64,000 nucleotides of DNA from positions 37,028-101,027 of the forward strand of contig JADGCH010000004.1 in NCBI GenBank assembly GCA_015229115.1. Direction: 5' to 3'. The notes under the pieces are model-generated. The model searched no databases. It was not told the origin of the DNA and worked only from the letters and a program-made list of their open reading frames with translations. Both the position numbers and the translations under genes were made by a program. Positions within the stretch are counted from its first letter, which is position 1. Each line of letters starts with the position of its first letter. The stretch comes from Magnetococcales bacterium (lineage in GTDB: Bacteria; Pseudomonadota; Magnetococcia; Magnetococcales; JADGCH01). Of this stretch, positions 27,693 through 36,010 are shown piece after piece.

Positions 27693-27722
27693 TTGATCGA
27701 GACTAGAAAAATAGTCTATATT
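27693..27722 (+). promoter_or_regulatory. argS promoter
   Basis: TTGATC (27693-27698), an 18-base spacer and TATATT (27717-27722), 143 bases before the argS ATG. The spacer holds the inverted repeat GACTA-N6-TAGTC (27701-27716), a possible operator shared with the opposing promoter. Confidence 0.55.
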
Positions 27723-27736
27723 CAACAACTGCTCAA
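27708..27736 (-). promoter_or_regulatory. Promoter of the chemoreceptor/kinase operon
   Basis: On the minus strand TTGAGC (27736-27731), a 17-base spacer and TATTTT (27713-27708) face the chemoreceptor gene. It overlaps the argS promoter, so the two would compete for RNA polymerase. Confidence 0.45.
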
Positions 27737-27864
27737 AATCAACGAAAAAACGGATAGGATTGATCGGTTGCTATATGGACCGGGTCAGCGTAAACTGACG
27801 CAGCGAACGGTCGTGACAAAATCCAGGCCAATCGGAATGCAATCGGAATTCAATTGGGATCTTA

Positions 27865-29580
27865 ATGCGACACATTATTTTTGATCTGATTACAACGGCA
27901 CTGCAACATCTGCAAGCACAGGGCGTGCTTCCACCTGATTCATCGTCCGGGCTATCGTCCGGTTGGCGTATCGAACGCCCGCGCGATAAGACGCATGGAG
28001 ATTTTGCCACCAATGCCGCCATGGTCTGGGCCAAGACGGCCCGTCTGTCGCCGCGCGATCTGGCGCAGCGGTTGATTGAGGCGCTGCCGTCCCAGCAGCA
28101 GATCGAGCGTTGTGAAGTGGCGGGTCCCGGCTTTATCAACTTTCACCTGTCCCATCAGGCACTTCAGAGTCTGATCGGTACCATTCAGCAACAGGGTGAT
28201 CGCTATGGCTGCAGCACTATCGGCCAGGGCGAGCGGGTGCAGGTCGAGTTTGTTTCGGCCAATCCAACCGGTCCGATGCACGTCGGTCATGGCCGCGGTG
28301 CGGTGGTGGGGGATGTGCTGTGTCGACTGTTGACTGCTGTGGGTTATCAGGTTGAGCGCGAATATTACATCAACGATGCTGGTGGGCAGATGCTGGTGCT
28401 GGGGCGGTCGTTGCTACTGCGCTACTTTGAGCTGTCGGGTCGTGAGGTGGTATGGCCAGAGGCCTGTTATCCGGGCGATTATGTGCGTGACATGGCCGAA
28501 GCGCTGCACCAGCGTGATGGCGATCGCTGGCTGACGGCTTCGATCGATCATCCACCCCAGGAGATCATCGATCTGGCCATTGACTGGGTCATGGTACTGA
28601 TTCGTGCTGACCTGGAACAAATCGGCATTCACTTTGACCACTGGTTTTCCGAGCGCCAGCTGCATCAGTCCGGAGCCATCGATCATGCCTTGGCCATCCT
28701 GCAGCAGAAAGGATTGATCTACACTGGTCTGCTGGAGGCACCCAAGGGGCGGGAGATGACCGATGACTGGGAACCTCAGCCGCAGATGCTGTTTCGCGCC
28801 CAGCAGTTTGGTGATGTTGTTGACCGTCCCCTGAAGAAATCGGACGGTTCCTACACCTACTTTGCCGCCGATATGGCCTATCATCTGCACAAGGCTGAAC
28901 GTGGATTCGATCAGCTGATCAACATCTGGGGGGCTGACCATGGTGGTTACGTCAAGCGTATTCAGTCGGCTCTGGAGGCTCTGACGGGACGGCGCGAGCA
29001 GCCACAGGTGCTGTTGGTGCAGATGGTCAATCTGACCCGTGCCGGTCAGCCGGTGCGCATGTCGAAACGGGCCGGTACCTTTGTCACCTTGCGCGAGGTG
29101 ATGGATGAAACCGGTGTCGATGCTGTTCGCTTCTGGTTTTTGACCCGTTCCATCGGGGCGCAGCTCGATTTTGATTTGCAACTGGCCGTATCCAACAGCA
29201 ATGACAATCCGGTCTTTTATGTCCAGTATGCTCATGCCCGCATCTGCTCCATCCTGCGTCAGGCGGTCGAGCAGGGGATCGGTGCCGCTGAGGCTCCGGT
29301 GGCGTTATTGACCTCGCCAGCAGAACTCGACCTGCTGCGACTGCTGGGCAGCTATCCGGAACTGGTTGAGGGAGCGGCGCTGGCGCGTGAAACCCACCGG
29401 CTGTCCTTCTACCTGCTGGAACTGGCGGCTGCCTTCCACACCTATTACAACGAACACCGCGTGCTGGATGCAGCGCAGCCGGATCTTTCCCGGGCCCGCC
29501 TAGCCCTGGTAACGGCCGTGCGTCAGGTGCTGTGCCATGCGTTGCAGCTGATGGGTGTTTCGGCTCCGGAGCGTATGTGA
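27865..29580 (+). CDS. argS: Arginyl-tRNA synthetase
   Basis: A 571-residue class I synthetase that charges tRNA-Arg. An N-terminal Arg-S additional domain (about 1-95: DKTHGDFATNAAM, GPGFINFHL) precedes the Rossmann core with the HIGH motif HVGH at 139-142 in SANPTGPMHVGHGRG. A KMSKS-like RMSKRAGTF follows after VRMSK. The C-terminal DALR anticodon-binding domain starts near VQYAHARICSILRQ. Its length fits the family. The stop overlaps the GTG start of the downstream SPOR gene (ATGTGA), a common argS-SPOR gene pairing in proteobacteria. Confidence 0.97.
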   Translation: MRHIIFDLITTALQHLQAQGVLPPDSSSGLSSGWRIERPRDKTHGDFATNAAMVWAKTARLSPRDLAQRLIEALPSQQQIERCEVAGPGFINFHLSHQALQSLIGTIQQQGDRYGCSTIGQGERVQVEFVSANPTGPMHVGHGRGAVVGDVLCRLLTAVGYQVEREYYINDAGGQMLVLGRSLLLRYFELSGREVVWPEACYPGDYVRDMAEALHQRDGDRWLTASIDHPPQEIIDLAIDWVMVLIRADLEQIGIHFDHWFSERQLHQSGAIDHALAILQQKGLIYTGLLEAPKGREMTDDWEPQPQMLFRAQQFGDVVDRPLKKSDGSYTYFAADMAYHLHKAERGFDQLINIWGADHGGYVKRIQSALEALTGRREQPQVLLVQMVNLTRAGQPVRMSKRAGTFVTLREVMDETGVDAVRFWFLTRSIGAQLDFDLQLAVSNSNDNPVFYVQYAHARICSILRQAVEQGIGAAEAPVALLTSPAELDLLRLLGSYPELVEGAALARETHRLSFYLLELAAAFHTYYNEHRVLDAAQPDLSRARLALVTAVRQVLCHALQLMGVSAPERM

Positions 29581-30701
29581 CTACCCCCCGTTATCCTGCC
29601 GCTCCCCAATACCGTCGTCATCCACCCAGGAACAACCGGCGTGGTCGCAAGCTGCTGGGGCTCGGGGCACTGGCCGCACTGCTGTGGTGGGGCTTTTCCG
29701 GTGATTCCAGCCGTACCGCTCAACAGACAACCGTTAAGCCTAATCCGGCCGAGCAGCTGGTTGCGGCGGCCCCACCGATAGCACCCAGGAGTGCCGTACC
29801 GACAGCCCTGCCAACTACTGCTACCACGGACGGCAAGGGCAGTCGCAAGAATCTGTCGAAACCGGCGGCGTTGACCACCAGTCCACCAGATGCTCCCGAG
29901 CCTGTTGTCACGACGACGCCAGCGCCGCCTATGGCCACCCCCCCTGTGACCACGTCCCCTATGACCGCAGCCATGGTGGCACCTCCGGCCGCTACTGCAC
30001 CAGCGTCCTCCATGACCTATCCGCAGCTGCATGTCGAGAAAAAGCCCGGCAAGGCGGATGGGGAGAGCAAGCCAGCCCAGCCAGTGGCAACGGCTGCACC
30101 CGCCACCGAACCTAACAACAGTGCCAAGTTTCAGATGGTACCTTGGGCACCGGTGGAAGGGTTTAACGCGGCTACTGCTGCGGCGGATAAACAGGACAAG
30201 AACGCTGCTGCTGCGGCTGGTGAGAAGTCAGAGAAAGTGGATGGCAAGAAACGATCGAACAGGAAAAAAGCCAAAGCCAAACCTGTTGAGCCCAAGACGG
30301 ATCCGGATATGCCAGAAGTAGAACTGACCTTTTACGACCAGTTGAAACGTAAGCATGTGGTGGTGCCTGAGGAAAAACCCAACGATAAAAACAAGGGTAA
30401 ACCGGTCCCAGCCGCAGCGGTTGCACCGGCATCGACCGCACCGGCATCGACCGCTAAACCTGCTCCGAATCAGCCGCACCCGGTGCGTATGAAAGACAAC
30501 AGCTATTTTGTGCCCGTCAACAGCTACCATGACATCAGGATGGCGACCGACAAGGTGAGCCAATGGCAGCGCAAGGGGTTGCCGGCACTGGTGGTCCCGT
30601 CACAGGATGGTCGTACGTTCCAGATTGGTTTTGGGCCCTTTCCCAATTCGGAGCGGGCGACGACTTTTCTCCATAACAACAACAAATGGCGCCAGGAGTG
30701 A
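29577..30701 (+). CDS. SPOR-domain membrane protein
   Basis: A 374-residue protein with a GTG start overlapping the argS stop and a GGAGCG ribosome site. A short basic cytoplasmic N-terminus (RRHPPRNNRRGRK) precedes one membrane helix (about 22-40, LLGLGALAALLWWGF). Next is a long low-complexity Pro/Ala/Thr-rich periplasmic linker (about 45-290, with a Lys-rich patch GKKRSNRKKAKAKP), and then a C-terminal SPOR domain (about 310-374: YFVPVNSYHDIRMATDKVSQWQRKG...FQIGFGPFPNSERATTFL). SPOR domains bind denuded septal peptidoglycan, so a role in division or cell-wall remodelling is likely. The linker is disordered and would span the periplasm. Confidence 0.85.
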   Translation: MTTPRYPAAPQYRRHPPRNNRRGRKLLGLGALAALLWWGFSGDSSRTAQQTTVKPNPAEQLVAAAPPIAPRSAVPTALPTTATTDGKGSRKNLSKPAALTTSPPDAPEPVVTTTPAPPMATPPVTTSPMTAAMVAPPAATAPASSMTYPQLHVEKKPGKADGESKPAQPVATAAPATEPNNSAKFQMVPWAPVEGFNAATAAADKQDKNAAAAAGEKSEKVDGKKRSNRKKAKAKPVEPKTDPDMPEVELTFYDQLKRKHVVVPEEKPNDKNKGKPVPAAAVAPASTAPASTAKPAPNQPHPVRMKDNSYFVPVNSYHDIRMATDKVSQWQRKGLPALVVPSQDGRTFQIGFGPFPNSERATTFLHNNNKWRQE

Positions 30702-30707
30702 TCATTC

Positions 30708-33152
30708 ATGGGTGACAGCAATCAACATCCCAAAAAACCGGTACAGGAAGTCGATGCCATCATTGAGGAGCGTGATGAATCTGCCGATGGCGGAGATTCC
30801 CTGCCGCCGATCCGTATTGAGGATGTTTTGCCGCTGGATATGGTGATTTATCCGCTCGGTGGGCGGCCCTTCTTTCCGGGTATGTTGACACCGATCCAGG
30901 TGGAGGGATCGCCTTATTACGAGACCATCCGTCAGGCGCTCGAGTCATCCGGCAAGATGTTTGGTATTGTCCTCAGCCAGGCCGAGGATGGTCGTGAAGT
31001 TTTCAATCCGGACAAGCTCTATCGTATTGGCACGGTCACCCGCATTCTTGAGGCGGCTATTAGCGAGGACGCACGCCAGATCAAGTTGCTGGCTGAAGGC
31101 ATTTCCCGTTTTGAGATTGCCGAGGTGTTGCAGGCCGGTCCTCCCATCATCGTGCGCGTGGCGCACCATGCCACCAGCCACCCGGCTGATACGGCCGATG
31201 GGTTACGGCCCTATACCATGGCGGTCATCAATGCCCTGAAGGAAATTCTGAAATATGACTCCATGTATCAGGAGCAGCTCAAGCTGTTCCTGTCGCGCCA
31301 TAACTTTAGCGAACCCGACCGTCTGGCCGATTTTGTTGCTTCGATCACCGATGCTACCCGCGGCGAGTTGCAGGATATCCTGGAGACTTTTTCCATTCGT
31401 GAACGGATGGAGAAGGTTTTGGTACTGCTCAAGAAAGAACTGGAGATGGTCAAGCTGCAGGACAAGATTGCCAAGCAGGTGGAGGAGGGCATCTCTGAAC
31501 ACCAGCGCCATTTCTTCCTGCGTGAGCAGCTGAAAGAAATCCAGAAAGAGCTGGGTATCACTAAGGATGACCGCACCGCTGATCTGGACCGTTTCCGTGA
31601 ACGCATGGAAAAACTGACTTTGACTGAGGAAGCCCAGAAACGCATCCAGGAAGAGCTTGATAAACTGGCTATCCTCGAGCCCAATTCATCCGAATATGGT
31701 GTGACTCGTAACTATGTTGACTGGTTAACCATGCTGCCCTGGGGTGTTTATTCAACCGACAAGCTGGAGATTGAACCGGCTCGCAAGGTTCTCAACGACG
31801 ATCACGATGGATTGGATGACGTCAAGGAGCGTATCCTGGAGTTTCTGGCGGTCGGCAAGCTCAAGGGCGAAATTGGTGGATCGATTATTTTACTGGTTGG
31901 TCCTCCCGGGGTGGGCAAGACCTCGATCGGGCGTTCGGTGGCGCGCGCCATTGGCCGTGAGTTCTACCGCTTTTCGGTCGGAGGGATGCGCGACGAGGCC
32001 GAGATCAAAGGTCACCGCCGTACTTATGTTGGCGCCATGCCTGGTAAATTCGTTCAGGCCATCCGCTATACCAAGGTGTCCAATCCAATCATCATGCTTG
32101 ATGAGGTCGACAAAATCGGCAACAGCTATCATGGCGATCCAGCTTCGGCCCTGCTGGAGGTTCTTGACCCGGAACAGAACGTCGAATTTCTCGATCACTA
32201 TCTGGATGTACGCTTTAATCTTTCCAAGGTGTTGTTCATCTGCACCGCCAACCAGATGGATACCATCCCGCGGCCGCTGCTGGATCGCATGGAGGTTATT
32301 CGTCTGTCCGGTTACATCACCGAGGAAAAGCTGCAGATTGCCCAGAATCATCTGGTTCCCAAGCAGCTCGATAAAAATGGCATCAAAAAGGGTGGTCTGC
32401 GTTTCAGCAAGGAGGCGTTGCGGGTTATCATCGAGGGTTATGCCCGCGAGGCGGGTGTACGGCGGCTGGAACAGAAAATCGGCGCTGTTTCTCGCAAGGT
32501 GGCCGTCAAAATTCTGGAAGGGGGCAAGCTGCCGATTTATGTTGGGCGTGACCAGGTCGAGAAGTATCTGGGCAAGCCCGATTTCCGTGATGAGAAGCCT
32601 ATGAAAGGTGTTGGTATCGTCACAGGTTTGGCCTGGACCGCCATGGGCGGCGCTACCCTGGATGTCGAGGCGGTCAAGATGGGCAACGATAAAAACAGCC
32701 TGACGCTGACTGGCCATCTCGGTGATGTCATGAAAGAGTCGGCCCGTATTGCCTACAGTTACCTATTGGCCAACGCCGCCCTGTTCAAACTCGATAGCAC
32801 CATCCTGAACGGATCGATCCACCTGCATGTGCCGGAAGGGGCCACTCCAAAAGATGGGCCATCGGCTGGCATTACCATGGCCACGGCGCTGTTTTCACTA
32901 GCCAGCAACATGATTGTGGCGCGTAGACTGGCCATGACCGGTGAAATCACCCTGACTGGACAGGTATTGCCCGTGGGAGGTATTCGCGAGAAGATGATCG
33001 CCGCCCGTCGTGTTGGCATCCGCGAGCTGATTCTACCGGATGCCAACAGCAAGGACTACGAGGAGGTGCCGGACTACATCCGGTCCGGCTTTACCGTCCA
33101 TTTCGTCAAGCGTTATCCCGATGTGATCAAGATCGCTTTTGATCTACCGTAG
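30708..33152 (+). CDS. lon: ATP-dependent protease Lon
   Basis: An 814-residue Lon protease that degrades misfolded and regulatory proteins in the cytoplasm. The N-terminal LON substrate domain begins after an acidic about 35-residue extension (LPLDMVIYPLGGRPFFPGM). The AAA+ module has Walker A GPPGVGKT at about 398-405. The protease domain has catalytic Ser719 in PKDGPSAGIT and Lys762 in IREKMIAARR, 43 residues apart as in E. coli. AGGAG lies 10 bases before the ATG. It is only 6 bases from the SPOR gene. A heat-shock-type promoter was not recognised directly upstream; transcription may come from argS. Confidence 0.97.
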   Translation: MGDSNQHPKKPVQEVDAIIEERDESADGGDSLPPIRIEDVLPLDMVIYPLGGRPFFPGMLTPIQVEGSPYYETIRQALESSGKMFGIVLSQAEDGREVFNPDKLYRIGTVTRILEAAISEDARQIKLLAEGISRFEIAEVLQAGPPIIVRVAHHATSHPADTADGLRPYTMAVINALKEILKYDSMYQEQLKLFLSRHNFSEPDRLADFVASITDATRGELQDILETFSIRERMEKVLVLLKKELEMVKLQDKIAKQVEEGISEHQRHFFLREQLKEIQKELGITKDDRTADLDRFRERMEKLTLTEEAQKRIQEELDKLAILEPNSSEYGVTRNYVDWLTMLPWGVYSTDKLEIEPARKVLNDDHDGLDDVKERILEFLAVGKLKGEIGGSIILLVGPPGVGKTSIGRSVARAIGREFYRFSVGGMRDEAEIKGHRRTYVGAMPGKFVQAIRYTKVSNPIIMLDEVDKIGNSYHGDPASALLEVLDPEQNVEFLDHYLDVRFNLSKVLFICTANQMDTIPRPLLDRMEVIRLSGYITEEKLQIAQNHLVPKQLDKNGIKKGGLRFSKEALRVIIEGYAREAGVRRLEQKIGAVSRKVAVKILEGGKLPIYVGRDQVEKYLGKPDFRDEKPMKGVGIVTGLAWTAMGGATLDVEAVKMGNDKNSLTLTGHLGDVMKESARIAYSYLLANAALFKLDSTILNGSIHLHVPEGATPKDGPSAGITMATALFSLASNMIVARRLAMTGEITLTGQVLPVGGIREKMIAARRVGIRELILPDANSKDYEEVPDYIRSGFTVHFVKRYPDVIKIAFDLP

Positions 33153-33169
33153 CACCAACGCGACGCGAT

Positions 33170-33481
33170 CTATTCCCAATTAGCGTATTTGCTGCACCGG
33201 GCACTCAGTCCAGCGCCAGCCTCGGTTTCAGAGAATTTGGCTAAACCGCCCCTGAAATTGTCCGGGGTTTCGTTCCAAAGGCAGATGCAGAAGGCTTCTG
33301 CCTTGGTTTGGCCGGTGATGGGACTGGGATCCCCGCCGCCATCCCACTTATTCATGGAGTAATTTTTGCAATTGATGTACTGGGCCTCGCCAGCCGGAAT
33401 GGTATAGTCTCCTGCGGCCGATGCAGCGGTGCCTTGGGATAGTGCAACAAGGCCAAACAGGGCAATAGCGAACATTCTCAT
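33170..33481 (-). CDS. Small secreted four-cysteine protein, unknown
   Basis: A 103-residue protein from the ATG at 33481, which has AGGAG upstream; a further in-frame ATG at 33505 has none. A signal peptide (MRMFAIALFGLVALSQGTAASAA) precedes a small domain with four Cys: YINCKNYSMNKW, AFCICLWNE and ARCSKYANWE. The pairing could be two disulphides or a metal site. It is also rich in Trp and Gly. No family was recognised. It converges with lon, 17 bases away, and diverges from hsp20. Confidence 0.65.
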   Translation of the reverse strand: MRMFAIALFGLVALSQGTAASAAGDYTIPAGEAQYINCKNYSMNKWDGGGDPSPITGQTKAEAFCICLWNETPDNFRGGLAKFSETEAGAGLSARCSKYANWE

Positions 33482-33532
33482 GGATATGTGTCTCCTGACT
33501 GTCATGAAAATCCATTTTTGTTGTCAGACCCC

Positions 33533-33561
33533 TTGCACAATGACAGGCCGGCTCTTACATA
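33533..33561 (+). promoter_or_regulatory. hsp20 promoter
   Basis: TTGCAC (33533-33538), a 17-base spacer and TACATA (33556-33561). The preceding CCCC before TTGCAC gives a partial resemblance to a heat-shock -35 (CTTGAA), but no CCCCAT-type -10 follows, so a sigma-70 reading is preferred. The leader would be about 120 bases. Confidence 0.5.
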
Positions 33562-33655
33562 AGACACCAAGCAGACGATGGCAGGATGGGGTTCCGATGC
33601 AGCCTTCCGTCAAAGACTGCACCAGATCCTGTCGTGATCGTTTGCCATGGTGATG

Positions 33656-33674
33656 AATTGATGGGTCATCAATT
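33656..33674 (+). promoter_or_regulatory. Hairpin directly before the hsp20 ribosome site
   Basis: AATTGATG (33656-33663) and CATCAATT (33667-33674) form a perfect AT-rich 8-base stem with a GGT loop, ending one base before the Shine-Dalgarno segment (TGAAGGAG). A distal CCTTC at about 33603-33607 could pair with GAAGG (33676-33680). The layout is compatible with an RNA thermometer, but it lacks the classic ROSE motif. Confidence 0.4.
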
Positions 33675-33689
33675 TGAAGGAGAACAAAA

Positions 33690-34121
33690 ATGGCAATGGT
33701 TAGTTACGATCCTTTCCACACTATAAACACCTTACATCGCGAAATCAACCGCCTTTTTGATCGCGGTATGGTCGAAGATGGCATGATGTCGCAGTGGCCG
33801 CTGCGTGTCGACATTCGGGAAGATAACGACCGCATCACCATCCATGCTGATATTCCCGGTATGGAGCAGAAGGATATCCAGGTCAACGTCGAGAACGGCC
33901 GTTTGACTATTTCCGGAGAGCGCCAGTTTAAAGATGAGGCCAAACGTGACCACTATCATCGCATTGAGCGGGCCTATGGCCAGTTCAGCCGGACTTTCCA
34001 GCTGCCCAATACCACCAGCCCGGATCAGATCCAGGCCAGTTACCGCAACGGTGTATTGGAAATTGTTCTGCCCAAACGCGAGGAGATGAAACCGCGTGCC
34101 ATTACAGTGAACGTCGAGTGA
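33690..34121 (+). CDS. Hsp20/alpha-crystallin small heat-shock chaperone
   Basis: A 143-residue small heat-shock protein (IbpA/Hsp20 family) that holds unfolding proteins in a refoldable state without ATP. The N-terminal arm is YDPFHTINTLHREINRLFDRG. The alpha-crystallin domain spans about 35-130 (LRVDIREDNDRITIHADIPGMEQKDIQVNVENGRLTISGERQ, FSRTFQLPNTTSPDQIQASYRNGVLEIVLPK). AAGGAG lies before the ATG, and the transcript leader holds a stable hairpin. Its stop overlaps the GTG of the next gene (GTGA), making the TPR protein part of a heat-shock transcript. Confidence 0.95.
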   Translation: MAMVSYDPFHTINTLHREINRLFDRGMVEDGMMSQWPLRVDIREDNDRITIHADIPGMEQKDIQVNVENGRLTISGERQFKDEAKRDHYHRIERAYGQFSRTFQLPNTTSPDQIQASYRNGVLEIVLPKREEMKPRAITVNVE

Positions 34122-36010
34122 TTGAGCTGGTGGAGCAGGGGGGTGATGCTGTCGAGGCTTGGAACAGTCTTGGCCTGAGGTTGATGGCGCAACGCCGTTA
34201 TGGAGCCTCGGTGCCCTGTTTTGAGCAGGCCATTGCCCTGCAATTCCACCACGTCATGGCTCATCACTATTTGGCAGAGGCCCTGGTCCAGACCGATCGG
34301 GTCGCCAGGGCCATCGTCCATTGCGAGTATGGCCTAATCCTGCAACCAGACTCTTCCGTCATGCGTGACCAGCTGATTCGGGCCCTATTGACCCAGGGAC
34401 ACGGCTATCACAGGCAGGATCATCTGGCTGAGGCACAACACTGTTACCAGCGCATCCTGACACTCCACCCGCATCATGCCGAGGCTTCTGTCCAACTGGC
34501 GATCATGGCGCTGGCTGAGCGCGATCTGACATCGGCTCAGCACCATAGCCAAGGGGTGATCGATGGTTCGGACAGCAGTTTTGCCGAGCTGCAGCGTCGG
34601 GGTGTTGCCTGTTATCATCAGGGAGAAACGCTGCAGGCCATCGCCTGTTTTATCCAGTTGGCTGCCATGCAGCCCGATCATGCGGGCCCTTACAACAATC
34701 TCGGTATGCTGGTGACGCAGCTTGGTTATCATCATCAGGCCGTCAGGTGCTATCAGCAGGCGCTTGACAAACAGCCAGACAGCAACAGTTACCATAACCT
34801 GGCGATCTCTTGTTATCAGTTGGGGCGGGTGATGGAAGCGGAACAGGGTTTCAGGGCCGCCATTGCCATGCAGCCTGATTATGTCCAGGCTCATAACAGT
34901 TTCGGTAATTTTCTCCAGTTGCAGAACCGTATGGGCGAGGCCATGGAGGCTTTTGCTGCCGTGCTGGCCTTGGATCCCGACTGTAACAGTGCTGATTTGT
35001 GGTACCACATTTCACAGGGATCGGTCTGGCTGGCACAAGGCCGGGTGCGGGAAGGCTGGAAAGAGTGGGTCTGGACCTGGTACCAGCAGAAATACCGGCG
35101 AATCATGTTGAACGATGACTGGATCGTCGATCATGAGCCCTGGAATGGTGTTGACGATCTAGCCGGCAAGCGCTTGCTGGTGATTGCTGGTGGGGCTGGT
35201 TTCGGTGATGATATTCTGTGGTGTCGTTATATCAGCCGGCTGGTTACCACGTATGGCGCCAGAGTGACGGTCTTCGCTCCGTTATCGTTGGTAACACTTT
35301 TCAAGACGATCCCTGCCATTGAGGTGGTCACCCGTTATCCAGCATCATCCTGTTTCGATGCCTATATCCCCTTGCTAGCTTTGACCCATGCGCTGGATAT
35401 CCCGTTCCCGCTACCGGCCCCCGATCCGCCCTACCTGACCGTACCGGATCATTTGTGGCAGCAATGGCAGCACCACCTGCAACCCTACTTAGGCTATGAG
35501 CAGCAACCCTGTTTGACCGTGGGACTCTGTTGGATGTCTGGCGGGGCCCAAACACTCTGGAAGCCGCGTTCGATCCTGCACATCGAAAAGCTGTGGCCGC
35601 TGTTCGAGGTGCCCCATACGCGTTTTTTCAATGTGCAAACCGGTGCTTCTGCAGCCATGCTGCGTCGCTTTCCACCGGGCAAACTGCATGATCTCAGCGC
35701 CGATCTGGGCGACTTTCTCAATACCGCTGCCATTTTTTCCCAGCTGGATCTGCTGATCACGGTGGACAGCGCCTACCCCCATTTGGCGGGTGCCATTGGT
35801 CATCCGGTCTGGATGTTACAGGCTGACCGCAACGATGCCCGTTGGATGCACGACGATGAAACGAGCCACTGGTATCCATCCATGCGTCTGTTCCGCCAGA
35901 AGCGGGCTGGTGACTGGGATGAGGTGATTGAACGGGTCGTAGCTGCGTTGCATCAGGCTGTAGCGGTCAAGCTTATGCAAGTTCAGGATGGCAGAAATCC
36001 CCCGACCTGA
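34118..36010 (+). CDS. TPR protein with glycosyltransferase-like C-terminal domain
   Basis: A 630-residue protein starting at a GTG that overlaps the hsp20 stop. Residues 1 to about 295 are tandem tetratricopeptide repeats (for example AWNSLGLRLMAQRRYGASVPCFEQAIAL, GPYNNLGMLVTQLGYHHQAVRCYQQAL, YVQAHNSFGNFLQLQNRMGEAMEAFAAVLALDP). The C-terminal half (about 345-610) resembles the GT9/GT41-like domain that often follows TPRs: LLVIAGGAGFGDDILWCRYISRL, VGLCWMSGGAQTLWKPRSI and LLITVDSAYPHLAGAIGHPVWML. It may glycosylate a protein or envelope substrate, which is not known. No signal peptide is seen. Its last 28 bases overlap the convergent ABC transporter. Confidence 0.75.
   Translation: MIELVEQGGDAVEAWNSLGLRLMAQRRYGASVPCFEQAIALQFHHVMAHHYLAEALVQTDRVARAIVHCEYGLILQPDSSVMRDQLIRALLTQGHGYHRQDHLAEAQHCYQRILTLHPHHAEASVQLAIMALAERDLTSAQHHSQGVIDGSDSSFAELQRRGVACYHQGETLQAIACFIQLAAMQPDHAGPYNNLGMLVTQLGYHHQAVRCYQQALDKQPDSNSYHNLAISCYQLGRVMEAEQGFRAAIAMQPDYVQAHNSFGNFLQLQNRMGEAMEAFAAVLALDPDCNSADLWYHISQGSVWLAQGRVREGWKEWVWTWYQQKYRRIMLNDDWIVDHEPWNGVDDLAGKRLLVIAGGAGFGDDILWCRYISRLVTTYGARVTVFAPLSLVTLFKTIPAIEVVTRYPASSCFDAYIPLLALTHALDIPFPLPAPDPPYLTVPDHLWQQWQHHLQPYLGYEQQPCLTVGLCWMSGGAQTLWKPRSILHIEKLWPLFEVPHTRFFNVQTGASAAMLRRFPPGKLHDLSADLGDFLNTAAIFSQLDLLITVDSAYPHLAGAIGHPVWMLQADRNDARWMHDDETSHWYPSMRLFRQKRAGDWDEVIERVVAALHQAVAVKLMQVQDGRNPPT

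Noticed and set aside
33533..33561. Sigma-32 heat-shock promoter for hsp20
   Set aside because: Only a partial -35 resemblance; the CCCCAT-type -10 is absent, and a sigma-70 reading fits better.
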